Positions 35,396-44,400 of a stretch of DNA of 64,000 nucleotides are shown in pieces. The position numbers and the translations under genes are program-made. Source of the stretch: Streptomyces antioxidans (GTDB lineage: Bacteria > Actinomycetota > Actinomycetes > Streptomycetales > Streptomycetaceae); NCBI RefSeq assembly GCF_000968685.2, contig NZ_LAKD02000030.1, positions 1-64,000 of the forward strand, read 5' to 3'. The notes below the pieces were generated by a model, which was given only the letters and a program-made list of their open reading frames with translations, had not been told where the DNA came from and made no database searches. The stretch's first letter is position 1, and every line of letters begins with the position of its first letter.

Positions 35396-35641
35396 CGGCA
35401 AATGAGGACGAACCGAGCCGTTGTTGGGCGGTGAGCTGGTGGTCCAGACGGCCGTGCCGGTGCCGGTGACGTGAGCTCGCACGTAGCTGACCGGCGCTCC
35501 GACGGCACGGGGAGCTGCCCCTGACGGCTTCTGCGCCACCACCCGGCGGCTCGGGCGTGGGGCGACCCTCTCACCTATGGGTGTGGTCCTGGATACAGTG
35601 GGTAGCCACAGCGTGCTTGACCACCTCGATCGGAGGCAGAC
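35396..35641 (+). repeat. Dispersed repeat copy C and leader
   Basis: Positions 35396-35501 match copies A and B. The match to B continues through 35641 and into the coding region, to about 35715. The interval carries the promoter region (CTCTCACC then GGATACAGTGGGTAGCC) and a CGGAGGCAGAC ribosome site for the following gene. The left edge coincides with the truncation of the GH18-like fragment. Confidence 0.8.
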
Positions 35642-35911
35642 ATGGCCCGTGCCTGGGAGGCTGACCCGTCCGCGTTATTCGAGCGTCGGCTGGGGAAGTC
35701 GGCCGAAGAGCTCGGGAACTCCGATGGCAATGACGAGTGTCCGGACATCTGGCGGCTCGACAACGGTGATGTGGCTGTGATCGGCCGGGATCTGACGGCC
35801 GTCTACGGTCCCCGCCTGCCGCAGGGCGTGAACCTCGCTCCTGACGAGCGGCTGGTCGTCATCCCGGGGAACATGCTCAGCGCGGCCAAGAAGGACATCC
35901 CCGATGCTTGA
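35642..35911 (+). CDS. Small partner of DUF6879 protein
   Basis: An 89-residue soluble protein. The first 30 residues are helical (ALFERRLGKSAEELG). A beta-rich second half contains CPDIWRLDNGDVAVIGRDLT and DERLVVIPGNMLSAAKKDIPDA. This protein and a downstream DUF6879 protein form a common actinobacterial pair whose role is unknown to me. ATG 35642 has a strong ribosome site. It overlaps the next gene by 8 bases. The 5' end is duplicated at 29632. Confidence 0.7.
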   Translation: MARAWEADPSALFERRLGKSAEELGNSDGNDECPDIWRLDNGDVAVIGRDLTAVYGPRLPQGVNLAPDERLVVIPGNMLSAAKKDIPDA

Positions 35912-36539
35912 CCTCCTCGCTCCCGATCTCGTTCCCGAGCAGGGCGATCGGCTCACCCGCACCGCCTACAAGCAGGACTTCCGGCAACGGGAGGACGCGG
36001 TCCGTAACGGGAGTTCCTGGAAGCTGGAGCGCCGACAGCACTTCGAGGAGCAGGGCAGTTCGAGCCGGGACGCCCTCCGCCGGGGTGACTGGGGTGAGGC
36101 GCTTCGGCTGCTCGCCGACCGGCGCGACACCCTGGCCGCGACCGCCCAGAAGGACGAGCGCAGAGGGTATGCCTTTCACCGCGTGCGGGTGGTCGAGCAG
36201 CCACTGACGCCGTATGTGCAGTGGGAACTCCACTCCCAGCGGCAGCGTGCGGAGTACGGGCAGCGAATCAGGGTCGTCCCCGCCGCCCAGGTAGCCGCCT
36301 CGGAGGACACCGGCCCGCTTCCGGAAGTGGTTGTGCTGGGCGGCCGCACCCTCTTCCAAGTCCTGTACACCGAAGCAGGAATTGCGAACGGCGCGATCCG
36401 CTACACCGACCGTGACCTTGTCGAGCGCTGGGAGAACTACATCAAGGCGCTCTACGCGGTGGGTGAAGAGGTGATCTCCTACTTCGACCGCGAGGTGGCG
36501 CACCTTGATCCGCCGACCCTGAGCGCGGGAAGGGAGTAG
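35904..36539 (+). CDS. DUF6879 family protein
   Basis: A 211-residue protein. DUF6879 features visible are LLAPDLVPEQGDRLTRTAYKQDFRQREDAVRNGSSWKLERRQHFEE, the Arg-rich motif YAFHRVRVVEQPLTPYVQWEL, and the C-terminal DLVERWENYIKALYAVGEEVISYFDRE. ATG 35904 overlaps the preceding gene, so the two are translated together. The family is widespread next to XRE/DUF397-type regulators and STAND proteins in actinobacteria, suggesting a signalling or toxin-antitoxin-like role, which I infer only from context. Confidence 0.8.
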   Translation: MLDLLAPDLVPEQGDRLTRTAYKQDFRQREDAVRNGSSWKLERRQHFEEQGSSSRDALRRGDWGEALRLLADRRDTLAATAQKDERRGYAFHRVRVVEQPLTPYVQWELHSQRQRAEYGQRIRVVPAAQVAASEDTGPLPEVVVLGGRTLFQVLYTEAGIANGAIRYTDRDLVERWENYIKALYAVGEEVISYFDREVAHLDPPTLSAGRE

Positions 36540-36633
36540 ACCGATCACATCGCCAGGCGGACAGGACGAGCACTTCGGCAGCACCCACTCCGAGCTGTCG
36601 GGATCCTCACGTGACGTCGTCCAGGCGAGAAGT

Positions 36634-38961
36634 GTGCACGGGGGCATCCACTTCCACGCGGAGGGCACACCGGACGCGGGGAGCTCCTCCAGCCCCGTCC
36701 CACGCCAGTTACCGGCCGACGTGGGCGGATTCGTCAACCGAACCGATGAGCTTGGCCAGTTGAATGCCGTCCTCACCACCGAGGACGGCGGTCCGCTCGT
36801 CGTCTCGGTATACGTGATCGCCGGCACCGCCGGCGCCGGAAAGACATCGTTGGCACTGCGCTGGGCACACCAGGTCCGGGAGCGCTTCCCGGATGGCCAG
36901 CTCTACGCCAATCTGCGCGGCTACGACCCCGGAGAGCCGGTCGCGGCACGCGAGGCCCTGCACCGCTCGCTGACCTCGCTCGGTGTCCCGGCCGAAGCCG
37001 TACCGCAGGATCTCGACGCGGCCGCCGTGCTATACCGCTCGTTGCTGGCCGACCGCCGGGTATTGGTTGTCCTGGACAACGCGGCCACCGTCGGCCAGGT
37101 CAGGCCGTTGCTGCCCGGGAGCGCACACAGCCTGGTGCTGGTCACCAGCCGTAGCCGTCTGTCCGGCCTCGCCGTCCGTGATGGGGCCCGTCGGCTCACG
37201 CTTGGCGTGCTGCCGGAGCCGGAGGCGGTTGCCCTGCTGCGCGTCGTCACCGCGGGATACCGGCCGGTCGATGACGAACGGAAGCTCGCCGAATTGGCCC
37301 GGTTGTGCGCACGACTTCCGCTCGCTCTGCGGATAGCCGCGGAACGCGCTGCCAGTCACCCCCACCTGCGGCTGGACGACCTGATCGCCGACCTGCGTGA
37401 CGAATCGGCGCTCTGGGACGCTCTGAGCACCGGCGACGACGAGGAGGCCGAAGCCATCCGCACCGTCTTCGCGTGGTCCTATCGAGCCCTGTCCGAGCAA
37501 GCCGCCCGACTGTTCCGCCTGCTGGGCCTGCACCCCGGACCCGAGTTCGGGCTGCAGGCGGCCTCGGCCCTGGCAGGGTCGACCAGCATCAGTCGGTCCC
37601 GGCAACTGCTGGACTCTCTGGTCGGCGCACACCTCCTGGAACAGACCGCCCCGGACCGCTACCAGTTCCATGACCTTCTGCGTGCCTACGCCATCGACCA
37701 GGCCCAGCACGAGGAGCCGCCGATCGGGCGGGAGGCAGCGCTGCGACGCGTGCTGGAGTGGTACCTGCACACCGCCGACGCCGCGCAGGGCTGGATCAAC
37801 CCCGCCGAGGACCGTGTGCCCCTCACGCCTGCCCCGGATAACGTCAGCCCGCTGACGTTATCCGAGTACGACGCCGCCGTGGACTGGGCCGAGCGGGAGC
37901 ACAACAACCTCCTCCAGGCCATACGTACGGCCGCCGATGCCGGATATGACCGACTGACGTGGCAGATGGCCACAGTCCTGTGGAACGCGCAGTTCCCTTC
38001 CGTCTCAGGCACAAGCTGGCCGGCCGTGGGCCGCATCGGCCTGGAGGCAGCCGAACGGTTGGACGAACGCGCCGCACAAGGCGCACCCCATACCTACCTC
38101 GGAATGGCCTACACCCGCCTCAACCGCCAGACCGAGAGCCTCGAATCCCACGAGAACGCGCTGGCCATCCGGCGCGACCTGGGCGACCGCCTTGGCGAAG
38201 CACGCTCACTCAACCTGATCGGGCTGAACCACCTTCGCGGCAGACGACTCGACACCGCTGCCCGCTGCTTCGAGCAGGCCATCTCGGCCTTCCAGGAGCA
38301 GGACGCCGCCCACTGGGCCGCCACTGCGCTGTCCAACCTCGCGACCACCCACTATCGCGCCGGGCGGCTTCCGGAGGCGGCGACCGTCATCGACCAAGCC
38401 CTGGCAGCGCACCGAACCCTCGGAGATCAGCGCGGCGAGGGCAACATCCTGCGCGTGCTGAGCGACGTCCAACGCGAACAGGGCGACGTTGAGGCATCCC
38501 TGGTCTCAGCCCAGGCCGCCCTCGACATCGCTCTCACCCTCCGCAACCTCCGCCTGGAGGGCTTCTGGCTGCTGACCCTCGGCGGTGCCCAGCAGGCGAA
38601 GGGCCAGTACGCCGAGGCCCTGACCTCCTACCAGCGCTCCGCCACACTCCACCGACGCCTCGCCGACCGCAGCCGAGAGGCGCTGGCCTGGCAGGGCGTC
38701 GGCGAGGTCTACCGCCGACTCGGGCGTCATGCCGAGGCGGCCGACTTCCACCGTCAGGCTGCCTCGACGCACCGCGATCTCGGTGATGAGTGGCACCAGG
38801 CCCTGGCCCTCGATGGCCTGGCCTCGGCCCTGCTCGGCGGAAACCCAGCGGAAGCCCGTCGACACTGGACAGAGGCGCTGAGGTTCCTCGCCGCTTTCGA
38901 TGACCCTCGCGCGGTAGCGGTGCGCGAGACCATCGAACGTGGACTAACCGAAACTAGCTGA
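36634..38961 (+). CDS. STAND ATPase: NB-ARC plus TPR
   Basis: A 775-residue STAND signalling protein. The NB-ARC domain spans about 30-320: Walker A GTAGAGKTS at 64-72, Walker B VLVVLDNA, sensor LVTSRSRLSGL, and the RLPLALRIAAERAA (GLPLAL-like) motif. A winged-helix region ends YQFHDLLRAYAIDQA. The C-terminal half is at least six TPR units (AHTYLGMAYTRLNRQTESLE, ALSNLATTHYRAGRLPEAATVIDQ and so on). Such proteins oligomerise on ligand sensing and act in regulation or phage defence. GTG 36634 is the first canonical start, but in-frame upstream sequence (SGSSRDVVQARSV) reads like the usual N-terminal motif of the family and has no canonical start codon, so the true start may be upstream or mutated. 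Confidence 0.82.
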   Translation: MHGGIHFHAEGTPDAGSSSSPVPRQLPADVGGFVNRTDELGQLNAVLTTEDGGPLVVSVYVIAGTAGAGKTSLALRWAHQVRERFPDGQLYANLRGYDPGEPVAAREALHRSLTSLGVPAEAVPQDLDAAAVLYRSLLADRRVLVVLDNAATVGQVRPLLPGSAHSLVLVTSRSRLSGLAVRDGARRLTLGVLPEPEAVALLRVVTAGYRPVDDERKLAELARLCARLPLALRIAAERAASHPHLRLDDLIADLRDESALWDALSTGDDEEAEAIRTVFAWSYRALSEQAARLFRLLGLHPGPEFGLQAASALAGSTSISRSRQLLDSLVGAHLLEQTAPDRYQFHDLLRAYAIDQAQHEEPPIGREAALRRVLEWYLHTADAAQGWINPAEDRVPLTPAPDNVSPLTLSEYDAAVDWAEREHNNLLQAIRTAADAGYDRLTWQMATVLWNAQFPSVSGTSWPAVGRIGLEAAERLDERAAQGAPHTYLGMAYTRLNRQTESLESHENALAIRRDLGDRLGEARSLNLIGLNHLRGRRLDTAARCFEQAISAFQEQDAAHWAATALSNLATTHYRAGRLPEAATVIDQALAAHRTLGDQRGEGNILRVLSDVQREQGDVEASLVSAQAALDIALTLRNLRLEGFWLLTLGGAQQAKGQYAEALTSYQRSATLHRRLADRSREALAWQGVGEVYRRLGRHAEAADFHRQAASTHRDLGDEWHQALALDGLASALLGGNPAEARRHWTEALRFLAAFDDPRAVAVRETIERGLTETS

Positions 38962-39112
38962 AGCACCGATCGAGACGGAGGCCGACGTGGACAGGGGCGG
39001 GGCCGCGGATTCGGCGGCGCTCATCTTCTTGGCGGCTTCCCCGCCTCCGCCTTCCGGCCGATCAGCCGAAAGATCCGCAAGTTGAACCGGTGAGCTGTTC
39101 CGAAAGATCGAA

Positions 39113-39337
39113 TTATAGATTGTCAAAGTCTCCTGCGGCCATGCCTGCCTTGAAGGCTCGCCACTCACCGGAAGTGAAGCAGAGATGCGGACCGGATGGG
39201 TTCTTCGAATCACGAACAGCCACCCCTCCACCGGGGAGGGGAGCCAGCTCGAAGCACTCACCATTGTTCGCGGTGAAGCTGCTCTTCTGCCAGGCGAGGG
39301 ATGCAGGGTCGATCGAGTAGAGGTCTATCTTCTCCAT
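39113..39337 (-). CDS. DUF397 domain protein
   Basis: A 74-residue protein that is essentially one DUF397 domain: AWQKSSFTANNGECFELAPL, VAVRDSKNPSGPHLCFTSGEW, and FKAGMAAGDFDN. DUF397 proteins pair with XRE/DUF5753 regulators in actinobacteria (WhiJ/AbaA-type loci) and are thought to antagonise them. It begins 3 bases after the stop of the XRE gene. The 150 bases to its left (38962-39112) hold no gene I can support. Confidence 0.9.
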   Translation of the reverse strand: MEKIDLYSIDPASLAWQKSSFTANNGECFELAPLPGGGVAVRDSKNPSGPHLCFTSGEWRAFKAGMAAGDFDNL

Positions 39338-39340
39338 CAG

Positions 39341-40216
39341 TTAGCTTCCCCTGTTTCTCGTACGAGCGATGACGTCGCGGCTCTCCTCTGGACAGAGGGC
39401 CGCATCGGTGAGACTGCGGAACAGTCGGTGCAGGCGTCGCAGGTCCCGTGGGTCGTCCATCGTCAAGCTACCAGCGACCGACTCACCGAAGGCCACGTCG
39501 GGCACGTCTTCGTCTGAGAACTGGAGAATCCTAAAGGCTGAGATCTGAGCGGCCTGTTCGCCCTTCTCGTAGGGGATGACGCGTAGGTCGACGCTGGGAT
39601 GCGCTGAGATCTCCACCAGATGCCCCAACTGTTCCTGGTGCGTCCGTGCACCGCCGACCTGGAAGTCCAGGGCCGCCTGCGCGATGACGTAGTGGCACTC
39701 CAGTGGAGCTGTCGTTTCGTGGAGACAATGCCGCTGACGCAGGCTGCGTACCTCGACAAGCGCCTCGATCTGGTCTGGGCCCAGTGAGGCGAAGCCCACG
39801 CCGGTTACCGCCGTCGCGTAAGCCTCTGTCTGCAAGAGCCCTGGCACGATGCCGACTTGATACTCGTGGACAGTCGAGGCTGCCGCCTCGAACCCGAGGA
39901 AGCGTTCGTACTGCGCGCTGATCACTTCGCTGTACGGCGCCCACCACGGCTGGCGTCGCTCCCGGGCGGATGCGTGCAGCTCGGCAAGTTCGTCACGCTG
40001 GTCAGCGGAGACCTCGTAGAGGTCCATGAGCTGGGCGAAGTGCCGCTGGGAGCAGACCCGCTTTCCGTTCTCGATCCGGCTGATCAAGGAGACGTCGCAG
40101 CCGAGCGCCGCCGCAACTTCCGCGATGGTGAAGCGATTGGCCTCGTGGCGCAGACGTCGCAGAGCCCGGCCGAACGTGACGCGTGACATCAGCAAGGTGC
40201 TATTGCTGTTGGTCAT
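39341..40216 (-). CDS. XRE/DUF5753 regulator (WhiJ-like)
   Basis: A 291-residue regulator. The HTH spans about 15-70 (GRALRRLRHEANRFTIAEVAAALGCDVSLISRIENGKR) and DUF5753 about 110-285 (FLGFEAAASTVHEYQVGIVPGLLQTEAYA, and RVIPYEKGEQAAQISAFRILQF). ATG 40216 follows a textbook AAGGAGAAGC ribosome site. It is divergent from the HATPase gene and upstream of DUF397, forming the three-gene WhiJ-type cluster that modulates development in Streptomyces. The palindrome at 40314-40325 is the likely operator. Confidence 0.88.
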   Translation of the reverse strand: MTNSNSTLLMSRVTFGRALRRLRHEANRFTIAEVAAALGCDVSLISRIENGKRVCSQRHFAQLMDLYEVSADQRDELAELHASARERRQPWWAPYSEVISAQYERFLGFEAAASTVHEYQVGIVPGLLQTEAYATAVTGVGFASLGPDQIEALVEVRSLRQRHCLHETTAPLECHYVIAQAALDFQVGGARTHQEQLGHLVEISAHPSVDLRVIPYEKGEQAAQISAFRILQFSDEDVPDVAFGESVAGSLTMDDPRDLRRLHRLFRSLTDAALCPEESRDVIARTRNRGS

Positions 40217-40313
40217 TGCTTCTCCTTGTGCCCGCGAGTTGACCTCAAAGACCGGGCGGGTGAGGGACATTCTCGATCCCGATGTGGCCAAGAACGATCA
40301 ATAAGCAACGTCG

Positions 40314-40325
40314 TGTCAATTGACA
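40314..40325. promoter_or_regulatory. Palindromic operator TGTCAATTGACA
   Basis: A perfect 12-bp palindrome, extendable to about 20 bp with one mismatch pair (GTCG...TGAC), lies in the divergent region of the XRE and HATPase genes. It is A+T-rich relative to its surroundings and is followed by a related TGACTTGACG. Binding by the XRE protein is inferred. Confidence 0.6.
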
Positions 40326-40512
40326 TGACGTGTGACTTGACGGTGCCCGGCCGTGGGGTGCAGCTTAGCGTTCATGACGTTATGCGCTCAACTGAACGCT
40401 GAGCGTGGCAATACTCCGTGCAACGACTCAGAGGCACGGGTAACTGACGAACGAGCACGTTCCCGCTCTCACCGGGGAGTTCGAACGGCTCGCTGGATCG
40501 GTGGGAGCTGTC

Positions 40513-40989
40513 GTGAGCGAACCGTACGAAGTCAAGTTTCGCCTGCCCCGTCGACGGAGCAGCGTTCCGTGGGCGCGGGCGCTGCTGCATTCCGTGCTCG
40601 CCGACTGGGGTGTCGGGCAGGAGGCCGCGGAGGTGGGGGAGCTGGTGTTGTCGGAGCTGGTGACCAATGCCCTGCGTGTGCGTGTGCCCAATGACCGACT
40701 GGTGGAGGTGCGGATCGCGCGGCTGCTGGATGAGGGCGTGCTACGGCTCGAAGTCAGCGACGCCGGCGAGGGCAAGCCGGAGGTGCGGAAGCCGGAAGAG
40801 GACGAGACAGGCGGGCGAGGGCTGCTGCTCGTGGAGGCTCTGGCCCATCGCTGGGGCTGTGAAAGGCGCGCGTGCGGGATCGGGAAGACTGTCTGGGCCG
40901 AGCTGAAAGCCCCGGATCTGGTGCCGGAACGGGACGGGGTGGAGGTCGCCGCGTTGACGGTCCGAGCGGGTCAGTGCGTACGGGTGTGA
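40513..40989 (+). CDS. HATPase anti-sigma-like protein (AbaA-type)
   Basis: A 158-residue single-domain GHKL ATP-binding protein. The N box is GELVLSELVTNAL, the G1 box VSDAGEGKP, and the G2 box GGRGLLLVEALAHRWG. These are the features of RsbW/SpoIIAB-like anti-sigma factors that abound in Streptomyces. The GTG at 40513 was chosen over the one at 40501 because GGGAG lies at a proper distance upstream. With the XRE and DUF397 genes it completes a WhiJ-type trio. Confidence 0.82.
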   Translation: MSEPYEVKFRLPRRRSSVPWARALLHSVLADWGVGQEAAEVGELVLSELVTNALRVRVPNDRLVEVRIARLLDEGVLRLEVSDAGEGKPEVRKPEEDETGGRGLLLVEALAHRWGCERRACGIGKTVWAELKAPDLVPERDGVEVAALTVRAGQCVRV

Positions 40990-41485
40990 GGTGAGTGGCG
41001 CACCGTCCGCAGCGTGGGAAGCCAGCAGCGCACATCGGGTGGGCTCACCGTGGTGCTAGCCCTGGATGACGGATCGGCAGTGCGGATCGATGCTGCCGAG
41101 CCGCTGACCGTCCGAGACGCTGGCGCGCCCTCCTCAGGCCGAGAAGAGGGGCAGGAGTGGGGATAGGGGTAGCCGATCACGGGCGTCAGCCTTCAGCGGA
41201 CTGGGGCAGGGCGCTAAGCATGTAGACCCCAATCGGTTTGATTCGGTGACCGTGACTCATCGACTAGTCAGGCTGCTTGCTCGATGCGGCCGTGTTGCTC
41301 GGTCGGCCGAAGTTCGCCCTCGGTGTCTCGGTCATTGGACGCACGAGACTCACTCATCGGAGCATGAGTTAAGCACGAATTGTATATGCATTTGTCACGG
41401 TCTTGTGTGCTACTCCTAGTGTGCCATTCAATGCGCAACTACTCTCCGTTTGGTGTGGTTGGCATGTAGTTACTGGGGGGTAGGC
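40990..41485. other. Intergenic leader of the ISP-type R-M gene
   Basis: No firm gene. Directly after the HATPase stop the same frame stays open to about 41166 (GGLTVVLALDDGSAVRIDAA), possibly a small GTG-started protein or a lost extension. From about 41220 the DNA becomes noticeably A+T-richer (ATTGTATATGCATTTGTCAC), typical of promoter DNA of a horizontally acquired gene. Confidence 0.4.
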
Positions 41486-44400
41486 ATGTCAGGGAGCGGT
41501 TCGGTGTTGTCGGCGGATTACCGTAGCGCCGTTGCGGCTGCTGTCAGGCAGTTCGGGGTGGAGACCAAGACCAAACTTGCAGGACCCGGCGAACCTGAGG
41601 ATGCCCTACGAGCTCCGGTAGAGCGCCTGTTCGCCATGGTCGGTGCCGCTTTGGGGTTGGAGATCGTTCTATACGGAGAAATGCGGCTCAGCGAGTCGGG
41701 AGTTCGTCCCGACTATGCAGTCGCCGTCGACGGCGCCATCGTGGGATACGTTGAACTCAAAGCTCCAGGAAAAGGGGCAGACCCTAGTCTGTGGTCCACG
41801 GCGAGCCACGACAGGCGTCAGTGGGAGCGTCTTCAGTCCCTGCCGAACCTCATTTATTCCGATGGGCAGTCATGGGGACTTTACCGTTCTGGGGACTCTG
41901 CCGCGATTATAGCTCGCTTGGAGCCTGATTTGAAGGTGGCAGGAGACTCGCTTGAGTCTCGTGACGCCTATTTTGCTGAGATGCTGGCGTTGTTCTTGTA
42001 CTGGAACCCACGTCCGCCTAGGAGTATCCGAGATCTTGTGCGATCGGTAGCCGGCCTATGTCGACTGCTCCGTGAAGAGGTGCTCGGGCGCATATGGCGG
42101 GAGCGCGCGGGTGAACAGCCGGAGCACTTTACCCATCTGGCCGTGGATTGGCGCCGATTGCTGTTCCCTAAGGCGACCGATGCAGAGTTTGCCGATCAGT
42201 ATGCGCAAACGGTGACCTTTGCTTTGTTGCTTGCTCGTGTAGAGGGTATCTCCTTCGAAGGGCGAGACATCGGCCAGATAGCTCGCCTGTTAGGCAAGGA
42301 GCATTCCCTAATGGGCAAAGCCCTGGAGGTGCTCACCGACGAATCGTTGGGCCGGCTGAGCCAGACTACGGAAACATTGGTGCGTGTCGTATCCGTGGTT
42401 GATTGGGCAGCGCTGGGCGACGGCTCCCCTGATGTTTACCTACACCTCTATGAAGAGTTCCTGCAGCTCTATGACCCCGAGCTGCGGAAAGAGACGGGTA
42501 CCTACTACACGCCCAATGCAATTGTCAGGTTCATGGTCCGCTTCTGCGATGATCTCTTGCGTGAGCGACTGGGGCAGGAAGGCGGTTTCGCTTCGCCGGA
42601 GGTCGTCACCGTGGACCCGGCAGTGGGTACAGGTACTTACCTGCTCAACGTAATCGACCGGGTCGCACAGACGGTCGAGGAGGATGAGGGCAGGGAAGCT
42701 GTACCAGCCCGCGTCACCGAGCTGGCGCACCGCTTGATCGGCTTTGAGCTTCAGACCGGACCCTTCGCGGTGGCTGAGCTGCGCGCGTACGAGGCGATCA
42801 ACCGCCATCGTGCGGAAGCGCCCGAAGAGGGACTCAAGCTGCTGGTATCAGACACGCTTGGAGACCCGAAAGAGGATCAAAGCTGGCTCCCGATGGAGTG
42901 GCAAGTGATCGCCCGCTCCCGGAGAGAAGCAAACCGTGTCAAGAGGGAAGAGCCGGTCATGGTGGTAATCGGTAACCCTCCTTATCGGGAACGCGCCAAA
43001 GGTATGGGGGGCTGGGTCGAGAGTGGAAACGCCCAGGTGGGGGAGAAGCCCCTCTTGGGTGCATTTCGAGCCCCAGGAAAGAGTGGGTTGGAGTACGTTC
43101 TGTCCAACCTGTATATATACTTCTGGAGGTGGGCGACGTGGAAGGTATTCAACGCACATGAATCGGCCCCTAACGGCATAGTCGCCTTCATTACAACTTC
43201 GGGATACATCAGCGGGCCTGGTTTTGCGGGGATGCGCGAGTACTTAAGGCGTAACTGCGATGAAGGCTGGATAATCGATCTTACGCCTGAGGGGCACCAG
43301 CCGCCTGTTGCTACTCGCCCCTTCCCTGGGGTCCAGCAGCCGCTCTGCATTGGGATATTCGCGAGATACGGGGCACGGTGCGCCGATGATCCAGCACCAG
43401 TGCACTACCTCGCTGTGCAAGGACTCCGTGACAAGAAATTCCAGCGCCTGGAATCCGTAACGCTGGATGACGCCGAGTGGCGTGACTGCGTTCCACAGTG
43501 GCAGGAGCGCTTTCTCCCTGAGCCTGGGGAGGACTGGGCACGCTACCCTAAGCTGGGGGACCTGATGCCCTGGCAGGCGCCAGGTGTCAAGCCCAATCGC
43601 ACCTGGGTGTACGCACCAGACCGAAACACCCTTAGGAGGCGTTGGCGACGACTGGTGAACGCCCCAGAAGCCGACAAGGCGGCGTTGTTCAAAGAGACCG
43701 ACTCCTCTAACCTCCGTAAGTGCCCTGCTCCGCTACCTGGTTATCCCAACCCTGGGCGGTCGTTTGGGCAAGAGACCGGAGTTTGCCCCGAACCAGTAAG
43801 CGTAGCCTATCGCGCCTTCGATCGGCAGTGGATCATCCCAGATTCCCGGCTTCATCACCGCCCGAGCCCGCCCTTGTGGCAAGTGGCCGGACCTGCGCAG
43901 CTCTACGTCACTGAGCAACACGCACACCACTTCACGGATGGCCCTGGCATCACTTTCACCGCAGAGATCCCGGATATGGACCACACGAACGGCCGCGGTG
44001 GCCGTGTCCTTCCTCTGTATCGGGACGCGTCAGGGACCATGCCCAACCTGGCACCAGGACTACTGCGCCTAATTGATGAGAGGTTGAGCCTGTCGGGAGA
44101 ATCGTCTCGGGCTGCCGAAGACATGTTGGCCTACATCGCGGCAGTCACTGCGCACCCGGCCTACACGGCTCGATTCGCTGAGGACCTCAAGTCTCCCGGA
44201 ATCCGTGTGCCGCTCACAGCAGATCCTCGACTGTGGCAAGAGGCGGTTGACGTAGGCCGTGAAGCCCTCTGGCTGCACACCTACGGTCAGCGGTTTGCGG
44301 ATCCAAGATCCGACCGACCTCGTACCACACCTCGTCTGCCGGATGGGCGTCGGCCAAGGGTGATCGTAGGTATACCGACCAGTGTACAGAGCATGCCGGA

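Noticed and set aside
38944..39264. Minus-strand 106-codon frame overlapping DUF397
   Set aside because: DUF397 in the other frame is certain, and this frame is Ser/Ala/Pro-rich without a domain.
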